Positions 43,970 through 57,000 of a stretch of DNA of 64,000 bases are shown here, one piece after another. The position numbers and the translations under genes are program-made. The stretch covers positions 266,746 to 330,745 of the forward strand of contig JAGPNK010000024.1 of NCBI GenBank assembly GCA_020746835.1, in the 5' to 3' direction. The notes under the pieces were generated by a model. It saw nothing but the letters and a program-made list of their open reading frames with translations, made no database searches and had not been told where the DNA came from. How positions within the stretch are numbered: the first letter of the stretch is position 1; every line of letters starts with the position of its first letter. Origin of the DNA: Stachybotrys elegans. Taxonomy: Eukaryota; Ascomycota; Sordariomycetes; Hypocreales; Stachybotryaceae.

Positions 43970-45815
43970 GACAATTCCCAGCTTCCCCTATAGAGCCTCA
44001 TTAATAGGCAAGCTTTGTTTGGTCCCTGGAAAGTATGTCCACACCCCTGAAAGTCGCACAACGCGCCCTGTCTGGTCCTGGATATCTGCTACTACATCTT
44101 CAATTGGAGTTACAAATGCGACATTAAGTATTTCATTCCCACCCCGCAGGAGACCAATCAAGTTGCCCTCGCTGTTGAGTATCCATGAGCTGGAGTCCTT
44201 GCATTGATATCCTGTGCCCATGGGCCACAAGTTTAGGCCATAGCCGTAAGCATATAGCTCTGGAGTCTCCGTGTCCCAGTCGAATTCGTCCGCGTTCATG
44301 ATGCCATAGCTTGCACTGCGATAGCCTAGTTTGGCGATAGTCTGTGTCCCTGCCTCAAGTCAAGCGAGCTTTATGCGCTTGGCGGTGTCCACTGTTTGAG
44401 GAAAGGTAGAGAGGGGCGGTAGGGTATCGCGGAGCTAGATGGCGGTGCCTGCAAATGTTAAAACAACCTCTTTTGCGGCGTAGTATTGCACATACCAGGT
44501 TCTCGCATTCTGCATCTCCATTGACCCTGATAATGACCCAGTCAAGTCGATGACCAGTTGGTGACAGCCTCAGACCAGATGTTATCCAGACTCTCCCAAT
44601 GACTTCTCCTGCGAAACTTCCACGCTGTTGTGCGAAACTTTTACTGGGGGATAAGCCCGTCAATCTCAGCCGTTGAAGCCCGCTGCCACGTAGAAAATCC
44701 CGTTTTCTGTTCAGACGTTGATGCTCTGCTTCGTAAGGACATGCCGGCATATTCGCAGCCGCTGAGCACCCGCAAGGCCTCAATAATGGCAACGGGCTTA
44801 GAATATTCTGCGTCATGGACACCAACTGCTTGATGCCAGGGGCCAATGGGTGGGGTGGGGAGTAGCACTGGGGCTGGTCTGACAAGGTGGTGGGTGAGAA
44901 TGAAGTTGCCAGTCTCGAACGCGCCTCGGGACCCATCATCTTCTACATATGTAACCGCCTAATGTCGCTCTTTCGGAGTTGATTCCAAGAGGTCCCCCTA
45001 TGAAAGGGGCATGAGGAGTACTTTGGCCGTCGAAGATCTCTAAGCCGCTAATTTGTCCGTCTGGAACAATGTCTGATATCTTTGAAGGAGCTCTGTCTAA
45101 AGCAACTCCCAGTCATGGTCCACGGGTTTCACTGCCGTAACGCCTACTGTAGGCTCATAGCCGCCCCTGGCGGATAGATAACACACGTCAATGAAGGACC
45201 AGTTAACATTCCGCCGGTCTAGAATCTCTCTGTCTGCCGATCTGACTCCTTCGCTAAATGGACGAAGATTATTGCTTGATTCAAGGGGACGTAACGCCAA
45301 TGAGGCAGGGGTGGCGGTATCCGATTGTTGAAAGGCATATTCATTGTCAGCCAATAAGTCTCTCGGGGCTTCGTTCGGAGTCTCGTGAGGGCGAAGGCAT
45401 TCTCTTCCACTTGAATAATCATTTAGTATCGGACGGACTGGTACAGCAGATACGGTCTTGCTACTCACCACATCATCTGAGCATTCATATCTCGTACCTC
45501 TTTAAGTAGCTAATCCAGCTCAGTCGTGCTAGGCCCTTCTATATTTGCCTTGTGCCGAACGTCACGAATTTCTTTACAGGCATTATCGACCCGGCTAATG
45601 ATATGCTGCGGCATAAAACGATGACAATAGCGGGTTTGGGAGTCTCTCAAAATTGCGGATAGAGTTGCAAATTGCGGAGCGGAGTCAACGTTTGGGGTTT
45701 TCGGGTCGTTCAGCCTTGAAGATTCAGCCCACGCAAGGCCTGGTAGCTTCTTAATCGGAGAAGCAGCGCTTTGAGTCTCCATCAACCAGACGTCAAGGAT
45801 AGTTAGAATGTGCAA
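43970..45815 (-). pseudogene. Trypsin-like serine-protease-fold relic
   Basis: Minus-strand pieces, in order: LSAILRDSQTRYCHRFMPQH; VRPILNDYSSGRECL with NEAPRDLLADNEYAFQQSD; RRNVNWSFIDVCYLSARGGY; EALRVLSGCEYAGMSL; and a C-terminal block with DWDTETPELYAYGYGLN, KDSSSWILNSEGNLIGLL and VAFVTPIEDVVADIQDQTG. The last block matches the end of a fungal S1-like protease family in which one expects GDSGSWVL-x-GNLIGLL; here the GDSGS box reads KDSSS. The serine remains but the two glycines are changed. These proteins occur in fungi with many incompatibility-type genes. Frameshifts and stops separate the blocks. The N-terminal border is uncertain. Confidence 0.55.
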
Positions 45816-47352
45816 GTATCCTTCCTCCTGACGGAAAAAAACCTCGCCAAGTTGATGTCGGTAATGTTGGCGTCTGGTCTGGGATAATCACTTGGCGAAA
45901 TAGGTCAGGACCAAGTCTTTCAACTGTGGAGATAACTATGATAGTAGCAGTACTCGTGGCCCAGAGGGTTGCCCACTTAAAAGCTCCTCATTTCTGAGAA
46001 TCGATACAATCTGTTGAGTCATTGACGATGGCCGTTCTTGGAATGCCGCCTTCTTGAATGAAACGTCTACTTTGCACCAGTCATTCCGGCGTTCGAGATA
46101 CGAGGCCGCGAAGATTTAATGCTGGTCAAAGTATGATGAGTAAAAGAGTGTGCAGTGTGGGGTGTAAGCAGTAGAGAGCAAATAAACAGTAGAGGTGGTG
46201 CCTAGTGCCCTGGCTGGTCAAAGTATTGCGTCGAGTTTGTCAAAGGACAGGCCATAAGAATGATGCCAACAATGTAGCTTTGTAAAGGTGACTTTCAAAA
46301 TAAATCTTTGCAGATCATCCCTCCTACGCCATAACCAACCAGTATGATCGGCCTCGTTGTCGACGCAGTTGTAGATCTGAGGGAGGACACTTCGGATATC
46401 AGAACTTCTACAGAGCTCATGATGAATTACCTATGAACTGCCCATGGTTTGCTACAGACTCCCCGTCTCCGCAGTTAGTCCCAGCGCTCTCATCCACAAT
46501 CACCGCGTTTGAAGGCGGTTTCGGCTCCACACATTGCTCCTTCTCCATCTCTTCACGCCAAAGCTCATGATACTTCTAATGCACCTCTTCCACCCACATA
46601 TCAAAGATGATGCGGAACACCTTTTGCTCGCATATGAACCTTTCGTGCACGTTATCCTCTTCTTGCTATCCTGTGCTGGTCCTGCCGTTTTTCCAATTTT
46701 GACTTTGGCTGCTGTTTGCCGCCGCCTTGCGTGATCAATGCTAATGTTCCATTCGTTGGAAACTCATCCACTGTTGTCGGCCAGCCTTCTGTGAGTGCTA
46801 GCAATATTTTACACGCTAAAGACTCGCAACCCCTAACGGACCTTTGTCACCTGGTTTCGGAAATTGATAGGTACCGGGTCGTCCACTTGGTCAGGCTGCT
46901 CTTCTTGGTTTGAGTGACGGCGAGCAAATGGTATCTTTGGTAAATGGGAACGGAAACTTCTCCAGGTTGTCACTCCAGCGTCCATAGGAGTCCCAGTTAT
47001 GTAATTTCCTGCCATTTGAGCATCAATTCACGCTGAGGTCTTAACCAGGGCTAAACGTCCAATTGTAGAATTTGCTGGTCTGAACCAGTAGCACGCGGTA
47101 GGACATGCCTTATATTGTACAGGACAAAGGCACTGCATGACCGGCACCACAAATGTAGGCTAATAGCGTCTTTCCATGATGATGTGATAGCCTGATTGTG
47201 GCCTGAGACGTACTGGGTGCATGTGCCGGAGAAGCAGGCAGGCCTACATAAATGATTTCTGGCACGTACTCCATAGGCCTGGGAAATCAGATTTGCCGTC
47301 CTCAGCATCCTATTTGACTCGTCACTGCTATCATTCTCCAACTCCATACAAC
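45816..47352. other. Interval without a recognised gene
   Basis: The part up to about 46130 may carry degraded N-terminal sequence of the protease-like gene (minus frame with ERPSSMTQQIVSILRNEELL). No domain can be named there. ORFs from 46500 to 47000 have no recognised family. Confidence 0.35.
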
Positions 47353-48435
47353 ATGGACGAGGAATGGAACGAGGTAATTCCAATCAAGTCTGGCAACCCA
47401 AACTGGGTTTGCAGCTTTTCAAGGCTGCTAGCAAGCGATGAAGACAGATTCCTGATGGTTTTCCGGCGATTCGACCGTCTCGCTGGGCAGAACTTGGTTT
47501 GTCTACAGAGCGAACTAGACCATCTTCAATGCAAACTCGACAAGATGGATATTGACTACGAGTATAACGCGCGCCTGGCCCGAGCAGATGACAAAAATGC
47601 AGTGCCTAGTGGAATGGGACGCTCTTGAGAGGAAGCCGGAGAGACGGAAACTCATAAGGAATATTAGAAGGACTATGAAAGATTACCGTCCGTATGGCCT
47701 CACAAACGCTTAGTGAACCGCTTAGCTGGTCTTAGGTGAAGCACTACTGCAAGAGTCAGATATGTGCAACCTCGATGTACCGATACGGAAGACGCATGAT
47801 GCTATCTTATGTGCGATTCAGGACAATAAATCTAGACATGAACATTCCACCAAATACTTTAAAGCACCTAACCGCGCAAAGGCATTGTATTAGCACAGAG
47901 AGGATCTCGTTTCTTTGAGCCCGACCTTTGAGGACGGCATTACCTCATTGGTGGATAAACATTGCTCTTATCTCTTCAAGTATGTGGAATGCTTATTGAT
48001 CCATATTGAAAAGGTATTACTAACATTAGAAGACCAGTGGAGATGACTATGGCTTCTACAGATACTCGTACGATGAAATGCTCCGCGCAGTGAATTTAGC
48101 CAGTGCTTTATTTGCTGTACTTGCTATGGCTCTCCGATCTGGGGACTCTATGCTGTCGGCAAATACATTACTCCACCCTACGCCCCGTGGATTCAACTCA
48201 CCATAATGACGGCCTGCACACTCACCTTCGTGGTCATTCTGGGCCTGCTGATGAATGTTAAACGTGCCGAGTTATTTGGGGCCGCAGCAACGTGAGTCTC
48301 TCAACCATTCTTTGCAAACGTATTAGCTCACTAGCCTGCAAGTTATCTTGCGGTTTTGGTAGTTTTTCTAAGCGGACTATAACACAGCTTTGATCTGTAC
48401 CCTGATACTTATTGTTTTCGGCTGCGTGGGTAAGA
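47353..48435 (+). pseudogene. DUF6594 membrane protein relic
   Basis: ATG at 47353 opens MDEEWNEVIPIKSGNPNWV, then FSRLLASDEDRFLMVFRRFD and RLAGQNLVCLQSELDHLQCK, the N-terminal signature of DUF6594 (phenylalanine-Arg-Arg-Phe and LxYLQ-type motifs). After a frameshift the sequence goes on with EWDALERKPERRKLIRNIRR, GEALLQESDM and REDLVSLSPTFEDGIT. Near 48170-48420 it has the membrane segments that end this family, including MNVKRAELFGAAAT, an intron-like gap, and LICTLILIVFGCVG. DUF6594 proteins are fungal membrane proteins of unknown role. Several stops and shifts make it inactive. Confidence 0.72.
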
Positions 48436-49302
48436 GAAAGAACCCACTCCTGTCAATAACTGTCTCCCTGAAAACATACAAACTCTTATATCGCCGACTT
48501 ACTGCATCTCTCGAGCTGCAGACCATTAAACGACATCCATGGTGGCACGTGCACTGATGAGCTGACTGAGAACGACTGCTCAGTTAGAGCCCGTCAACTG
48601 GCCTCCTTCCGTTAGGATGCCTACGCCAACTGGGCATCCGTTGAGAAGGTGTTGTATGAATGTTTAGACTAAAAAGGTGGGAAAGCTACTCTGGCCGAGA
48701 GAAAACCTGTCGATCCAGTAGCGACTATGATGAGCAACACAGTCTCTCTCCGCGACTTTCCACACTGAGTCCAACTCATTGCGTAATCGTGCCAGATTCA
48801 TTCCCACACATATACCTACCTCAAGTATTCTCTAACGGTCTCGCCGAAGAAGGTGTAGACAAATCCAAAACGGCTTGTTGATTTAAGGCCTTGGAAGCTT
48901 GTCGAACAGTCTGGATTCACGGAAGAAGACTTACTCGGTGTTCGTCAGAACCACCCTCTGGACAGCAGAGTGCACTCTTGAACTATCATGCAGTGAACTC
49001 CCGAATGTGCCATTGCCTCTGTCATGAATATTGAACACCATTAGGCATATTTTGACGCTAGATCTGGTATTAATAGCTCTGGGCAAGTGGTCCTAGACAC
49101 GCATTCCAAAAATATAGATACCTCTGCTTTCATTCGGCATTCAAATATTGTGGCCTAGTGCATATCAGGTTCAGTGGATCATTCTTCAAGGGCCAAATTC
49201 TTGAAAATATTGTCAATTATAAAATATCCTCCGTTGAAGCTTCACTGCCAGTCATCATTAATACTAAATACGTCTTACGTTAGAACAACTATCGATGAGC
49301 TA
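48436..49302. other. Non-coding interval
   Basis: No recognised coding sequence. The ORF at 48660-48881 has no family signal. Confidence 0.4.
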
Positions 49303-51634
49303 TCAGTTATTATTTGGCTCCATTGTGACTGCGCTGATCTCAGAATTTCCATCTGTAGAAGACTCGGGGCCAGTATATGTAGGAGATATCGAGATCGCTT
49401 GTTCTTCAGCTCGAGAAATACTTCCTTTTGGCGTTGTAGCATTATCATCCGTGAGGTCGTTAGGCTCATTGCTTTTGGTATCAATGGAGACGCTTTGTGC
49501 GCCCACACCCGCGTGACCTTTGGCAGCCTCGGATACTTTCGGGGTATCAGAAACTGGACCATTTATACTTGTCGTATGACGCCTGATTCTTGGATGCTTC
49601 TCATCTGTCAGGTCCAAGGCACCGAGCAATACCTCCCCATTTACTACTGGGATCTGAGCATCACAACCTGTCCAGTCGCCGTATCCAGCCGATTCCTGGG
49701 CCAGTCGGAGCAGTTGCAATATATTGTCGGTAACCCACTCGACTTGCTGGTACCTTTGATATTTGCGAAAGCAAAGTCCAAAAGTGGCTCTAGTATCAGA
49801 GATATCAAGATTATGCATGCGCCAACAGCGTATGTAAAGCATAGCCCAAAGAAACTGAAAGATGTGTATCTGCTGCTCCTGATTTTCTGACTTTTGCACA
49901 GTTTGTCTACAGTTGGGTTTGCGTCGGCATAATCCGTCTCCATTATCCTGCTCGGATCAGGGCCGAGGGGAGCAAAGGCGAAGGCAGCCTGCAGGACTGC
50001 CATCAGAGTAGCGAACCAGTTCTCGACGTCCGATTGCCATTGACGGGACTGGTCAACAGTGGGGGCAAGCTGATAACCAGTGAGAAGGGAATTGAGAGAC
50101 GTAAGAATATTGCTTCCCAAAACACTTATTATTTCCTGAGGATCGATGACGTTGACGCGGGATATCATCCAAAGGTGCCAAAAACGAACTGCATCTGCGT
50201 TGCCGATCGGGGCTGTGTACGAGTCGATTTCCTCGATTGTGGCATTGAATAGCGGCGATGCACGCTCCACAGCGTCGATTGAACCGGCTAGCGGGCCGCA
50301 GCCAGACTCTCCCGGCTTGGCCAGGTTGCAGAATTGATACTGGTGAGTGCAGACGAGAGGTGATGCGGCTTCTTGGGGCATATAGATGGGGATAATTGAT
50401 TGCCCGTCGGTTGCATTACCAAACAGTTGTGTGCCGCGGTACCAGTCATCATCAAAATTCTCCATGTACAGTATCCCATTGCCGGAGAGGAATAGAATAC
50501 TCAAGTCGCTGTTAGGTGTGAGAAGATGACGTATCGGGATTAAATTGTTTGCTCCTTCATAAGGCTTGTTGTCTGCCGTCCGTGACAGTATCAGGCTGTT
50601 AGTCAAGTTAGCCGTGCGGATCGGGTGGGCAAGAGTTACACTTACTCCAACCCATAAACAGTGGTTTTCGGCGAGTATGTTTCCGTATAAAGCTCGTACT
50701 GATCATCAATGCTGCGTTGCTCATAAGCGTAGTCTATAGGTGGTGCACCGCTTCGTTGCATGGACCCATAATGATAGCGAACCATGGTGGTGTTGCCCAC
50801 ACTAACTTGGCTTGTATATCCTTCAGTGACCAGCGGTGCGCAATCGAATACGTAGCGTAGTGCAGAACGCTCACTCGGCGGTGCATTGAGTCCGAGAGCC
50901 TCGTCGGTATTAATGAGCCCAGTGTCAAGACGCAGGTTTCCCTGATTTCTGCGACACATGCTCTCATCGACAGGGCAGCTAGCGTTGGTATCAATCTGCC
51001 AGCTCAGTCGTCTTTGCGCAAAACGACTGCAGTCTAGGAGGCCGGAAGCATCCGAAGAGTAACACTGCCGAGCATAGTTGGCGGCGTTGCTCATCAGTTC
51101 AGACTCGGCGATGCTTCGGCTCAAGTATGCGTCGGTAGAAGTATCAAGCAAGTTGGTCCAGTTGGTCACCCCGCACTGCTCGCTTCTCAGCAGCACGGTA
51201 TCTCCAACCGCCGAGGCAATAGTTGACGAGAAACCAGCAGCGACAGTGAATGCTGCCCACACAACAACTGCCAAGACGAGTATCGGGACGGTATAGGCGA
51301 GCACGCGGCGGCGGCGTACGGCACGCCAACTGGCATGACCGATTTGAAGTAGGGACCAGGCCGCAGCCTCGGGACTTGATGAGTTCCGAAGTACGACCTG
51401 CCGTTGGCGGTGCAGGGATGAACGAGGATCCGGCGAAGAGAAGTACCGGTGGGAAACGAAGCATAGAATTCGCCAAAAGCGAGCAGTAATGAGAGCGATG
51501 AAGGAAGCTGTGAACGCGATGAGCAAGTTACCGTCTCGGCGGCTGAGAGTAAGCGTGCGGCCCAAGACGGCGCCCCGCGACCAGTTTGTCCATAGCCCAA
51601 GGTAGACTTGGGATTCGAGAGTGACGTTGCTCAT
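49303..51634 (-). pseudogene. Paralogue of the 31288 membrane protein, one frameshift
   Basis: Exon 1 (51634-50646) and a second exon from 50595 (intron 50 nt) mirror the gene at 31288-33691: LGLWTNWSRGAVLGRTLTLS, RFWRILCFVSHRYFSSPD, membrane segments near residues 35-53 and 125-150, a Cys-rich ectodomain (CPVDESMCRRN, DCAPLVTEGYTSQVS), and a last membrane segment FGLCFTYAVGACIILISLIL. The frame is clean to about 49800. There the expected tail (YQQVEWVTDNILQLLRLAQ and onward to 49303) lies in another frame, so a one-base shift near FAFANI is needed. Without it the protein ends early at 49644 with an unrelated tail. It lacks the second intron of its paralogue. It may be a recent pseudogene, a shortened but working protein, or a sequencing error. 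Confidence 0.78.
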
Positions 51635-53305
51635 ATTTCAGCCCTGCGATTCAAGTTGGACAGCGAAAGAAGAATAAGGGACATGTCTGACTTATATCGC
51701 TTATCATGAGAACGGCCCCACTGATTAAATCATCACTCCAGCCTGTTTCGGACAACAATGTCAGCATTAAGCGGGGTTGATATGTAGGTCCAGGGTTCCA
51801 TCATGGTGTTCAGGATTGTATGCAAGGCGAAAAGTGCCACGACTGCACACCATCTCCCTCCCAGGCCCCCTTGTTGCAACCATCTTCCCTCTCAGCCCGC
51901 CTTGTTGCAACCATCTCTAGATATCACGCAGCGGCGAAGCGGGCACGCAGACAATTCTCTGAAGGATCTTGCTGACCGTGCAGACGAAATCAGCCTCGAT
52001 GGCTCTTTTTGCGTTGACCGACAGGTTAGTCTACCTGGGTGAGGCTTTCAGACTATCACAAGAAGAGCCAGGCCAAGGTCAAGATGGCTATTTTCGTAGG
52101 CAGCCTTAAATACCTAAGCCAGGACCGAGGACGCTCTACGCTAACCCCTTAAGTTGCGCCACACTCATGTTAGGCATTGTATGACAGCCATTACCGACCA
52201 GTTTAGGCTAGACAGGTAAGCCCAATAGTTTGCATATTAGGCAGCTGTTAAGTCATGGATCCAAGGTAGAAGTCGCTACGAGAGTTTATCGCTGGTCAAT
52301 CATGAGGCGGACATCCCTAGGTTCCTAAAGGAGCTCCTACGGCTTGAAGAAGACGAAGCTTCTCTGGAAAATCTGCAAGAGGAACCCACGACAGCTATGG
52401 GTTCTGGCGGTGTGGACAAAGAGAAGGCTATTGCAGTGCTCCTGCAGAGGCTGCACCAAAGTCTCATATACACAAAAAGGGAATGTGTACCAGGGGTCTC
52501 TCTGAATCGATAACACGGGTGCTCGACCTTGTGGGACAGGCAGTCTATCTTTGGTCTGGCGGTTAACCGTCGGACCAAGTATACCAGGAGAGCTAGTACC
52601 GAGGCGTAGGATAACAAAGCTTGGTGAGTGTACACAAACTACAGACACGCCTTCCTTTCCACATGTACGTACACCCTTCTTAATCGCAAGTGTCTGTCGC
52701 CGCTTCACAGGGCAACTCTACGAATAGCTTGCCTCAGGGTGTTCATGCATAGTCGGTTAGGTCCGCGGCCATCATGGTCAGGTTTTGAAGGATCATAAAT
52801 CGATGTCACTTATATGCTAGTTTCAGCATAGATCGCCTGATGGCGTTCACGGAGTTTACTCCGACACTCTCCGCCCCCTCGTCGAATGCAAAAGCTGAAT
52901 AGCGATTGCTCACCTGCACGGATTTAGATCAATCCATTTACATGGACAATTAGCATGGAGGCGTTTCATCAACACCCATTGTAGACCAGCAGCTGCTTTC
53001 TTTTTCCACTCTGTTTTGATCATCTCGGCTTCACGGTTCATCATTCCCAGCATGGCAGGAAAGCTGCTTGTTGACCTAGATGCACTGAGCATGCCAACTA
53101 CTCATTCTGGACACTGGGCTTTATTGCAGCCATCGGTTTTACCCTTTCCATCACCATTCAGACAATAAACGACGTCTACTTGGGACCTCTCGTCTTTTCC
53201 CGGCCCTCGTCTGCCGCATCTCTGGGCGACATTGTGCGGCCAGCCTTCCTTGCACGAAAGGTGTGGCATCGTTTCCATTGCCCCCGTGCTCTCACTGTGG
53301 CAATG
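51635..53305. other. Non-coding interval with a small duplication
   Basis: This interval holds the promoter of the membrane-protein paralogue on its left. At 51850-51910 a pyrimidine-rich unit of about 30 bp ending CTTGTTGCAA is present twice. The plus frame near 52316-52480 (KELLRLEEDEASLENLQEEP) is coding-like but unassigned. Otherwise nothing is seen. Confidence 0.4.
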
Positions 53306-53407
53306 TGGGATTTCCCGTTCGTGTGCCCCAATGGGATACAGACCAGCGACTTCGAGGAGGCTCCCTCTGACGATAAAGGCAGTATCAAATCAATAGATGA
53401 CACTTGG
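53306..53407 (+). mobile_element. SINE-like element, copy 4, with perfect 15-bp target-site duplication
   Basis: A 102-bp copy from TGGGATTTCCCGTTCGTG to GATGACACTTGG. The 15-mer CTCACTGTGGCAATG lies directly on both sides (53291-53305 and 53408-53422) with no mismatch. This fixes the element's ends and marks it as a recent insertion. Confidence 0.8.
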
Positions 53408-54059
53408 CTCACTGTGGCAATGAGCGTGGCTTGGCGAAATTTGCGGCTCGACCAAAGCCGCCAAGGACAGCTTCGCCAAAGACCCCAGCTTGCTTAGTTG
53501 GTGGTGATGTAGTTAATCCTGATCCCAAGCCGCGCAGTGGACATACCCACAGCATCATGCGCAAGTACATGGTGCCTGCTCTCAAGCGCGATTGGGTCGA
53601 ATATCGATCAGTTTCTGCGCGTTGTCCGCCGTGGACCTCATCTGCAACCTGATCGCAGATCTACTTCTTAGAGTCTCTTCATCTATTTGAGAAGCAAGAC
53701 TTGTTGCCTGGGCTCATTCATTCGACCGCTTTGCCAATCATGTTACTATCTTTGCTCTCTTAAACTATTTCCCCTAAGTACTATTAGCAATACTTTAGAC
53801 TCGAAAGTTTAGTGTAAGCAGGGTTTAAGAGGCCCAAGCTTTAGAGCCAAATGTATTAGAGTGGGATAATTAGCCCAAAACCCTAGCCCACTTAGGTTAA
53901 GGTTTACAATTGCTTATTTAAACAACAATCTATGAATATAAAGGTTTAAGGGTTAAAAATAAATAATAATAAAAAAAATAAGAAAAGAGTAGAGAAATAG
54001 AATAGAAATAGATAAAAAAGGGAAAAAGAGTATATATAAAACTTGCAAGTTTCATCAAT
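53408..54059. other. Transition into the AT-rich block
   Basis: Composition changes sharply near 53760, from mixed sequence to very AT-rich sequence. No gene is seen. Confidence 0.5.
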
Positions 54060-57000
54060 AAATCACAGAGTGTCAAGATAAACAAATACATCTCAGTCAA
54101 TAAAAAGCATCACATATTGCTCTACAACAAATGCCATGCTAAAGTTCAACCAGATAGTAGCATTAAATCACACTTCCGCCACAAACACAGACTGAAAGGC
54201 AAGCTATTATAAAACATTAAGGATTACTTTAAAGCGGAAATGCTTTAAAACCTAGCAATAGTTAAGCTTCTAGCCAACTGGAGCTTACCAATCCCAGGGC
54301 TTAATATATTAAGTAGGTTCAGCTATAACAAGTATAATATACAATCCCAATTAAAAAAAAGAATTAGAAAACACTAAAGAAATGCATTACATACAGGTCA
54401 TATACCGCAATATAGCCAGGTTAATATACAGACATAAATACAATCCTAACCAAGGTATTAGATTGTTAGAAATAAAAGCAAAACTATCTCTATAACACCA
54501 GTATAAAGCCATCTAGAATCGCTTATTGCCGAGAGCTAGACAAAGCTAGACAAAGAGTATATACAGAGACTTACACAGAGCAATACACAAGAGAGCTATA
54601 ATCACAACTTAACTTAGGTAAAGAAGATAAAGTAGGTAAGGCACATTAAGAATAGAAATCTACTTAAAATACACAATGCAACACAATAAATATAGGCCAA
54701 AGCCAGAAAAAACAACTACAAAGAACCAGAAGATAAAGCAGCAAAGGAAGAACGCCAGAGTTTAACTTTACTAGAAGAGAGCTTAAACCAAGAGATTAAC
54801 CATTGCAGCTAGCATCTAGACTATATACCAAAAAATACACTACAGTATTTATATAGCATTAAGGCTAGCAAGCCAAAGAGCAAACCATTTAGCTATATAG
54901 CACAGAAGAGATCCCAGAGAAAATACCAAACAGTTGCCCATTACTACTTAGGATTCTACTAGCATGCATATTAAATAGGCTAACAAAAGGCAGAAAACAA
55001 GCTTGCTATATTCTTTACTAATAAGCAGTAGAGTTTAATAGATAATATTATCTAAGAGCTATAGAATGTTCAGCCAGACAGCAAAATACAAACACTAGGT
55101 AATAAACAAAACAATCTCAATAACCACAGTAATAATAGCAATAGCAACTACAATAACAAAGACTATAGCAAAGAGCACCAACAGAAAGCAATCAAAAACA
55201 CAGCTATACTTAATCATACTATCTTCCGGTTTATAGTAGCTTCCATTAAGGTACACATTAGTAGTAATATATACACTAACTCACTACTATACTTCTATAC
55301 AGCACTTAGTATCCACAGACACCCATTAGGGTTCACAGAGGCATATCTATATACAGGTATACTTATAGCATTACTATGGATCTATTAGCTATTCTTTTTA
55401 AAGGCTGGCTTTAAGCACATACCCTACAAACTAGAGCAGGTTAGCTTTAAGGCAGCTAATTAATTCTAGCAAGAGCATAAGCAGTAAATATATATAGGAA
55501 AATACACCGTCATCAGCAAGATCATCAATTAGATAGCATATAGCAAGAGACATCACAACCAAACAAACAGGGCACCATCCATACACTAGTTAGAAAATAA
55601 AGAGTCACTATACCACAACAGCAAGCAGCTTAGGATACAGGACTTTCAGCAAGCAGCATACAAGCTTATTCAAAATACAAACTAACTGCTTAATCAGCTA
55701 TTCAGTAAAACTTAGAGTTAAATTAGGCCAACAATTAACTTAAACAAGATATCCAATACTATAATATAACTTAGAGCAGGCCAGTCTTTCACAACTAACA
55801 AGAAGAATATATAGCTAGACATTAGGCTGGGAAAGATTATCCAAGCAAACAGCACATTGCTATTCAACTCAGTAAAATGCCAATAAAAGAGAACAAATAT
55901 ACAGAAGTAGCTACAGACTTTCTATAAATTCTTAGAGATTCTCTTTATCTTAGTGCATATATAAAGAGGAATACTAAAACACAGACCCAAAACATTAACA
56001 CTATAACACTACAATACACACTAGATTTTATATAATATTTTCATCCATAATAGACAGATAATAATCATTACTAACTATAATAAAATAAAAGCAATATAGA
56101 ACAATAGCTACAAGATAGCCCAGTTTTTACTAGAGCATATCAGGCGCATAGTAATAGCAACCATTACATAGCTCCAGTCAGCCAAGTATATACTTCAGCA
56201 GAGATACAAACTACCAGAGCCACAGAAGAAATACTATAAATTTATATAGAGGTCCAGAAGCTCAAGCTATTAGAATATACAAAAGCTTAACGCAATTATA
56301 ATCCAACAGCTACAAGGGAATATCAAGCTACAGCTAGACACCAACAGGTATCACACAATAGCAATTAAGCTAGGGCAAAGAATCCACAGCTTAATTATAA
56401 AGCAAATAGAAGGCTTAGCAAGTAAAGATAATAATAACAACAAATTAGAGTTTAATCCAATAACAGGAAAACCAATGAATATACAGAACAACTAGAACAT
56501 TATATAGAATCTCCAGAGCACACATAGCACAAAAATAGCACAGATAGGCTATACAGTCCATATAGCACTACTAGAGCAGCTACAACCAAAGATAATTACA
56601 ACGTTTTAAGCCATTAGCAGGCTATAGTACTAGTTTCTTATAAATAGCATACTATTCTTATATATATAAAAGCATAGTACAGTGGATAATAGAACTAATA
56701 CTACAATAAAGAAAAAAAAAAGGAAATACATACTACACAGAAGGTAGAATAACAGATAGTAAAAGAACTTTAATAGCTAATAGACCTAACATTAACATAA
56801 CAGTTAATAAAACAAAGGAAGAGCATACAGGCAATTCTATCACTGCAAGGTAATAAGACAGCTATATACATTTTACTAACAGAAGCAGGCAAGAGTTTAC
56901 TTTTCATAATCCCAGCCATCATACCAAAGCAAAACACAAGCATTATTATCATACCATTTATAGCACTCCAGCATAACTTACTAAAGTAAACACAGCAGAT

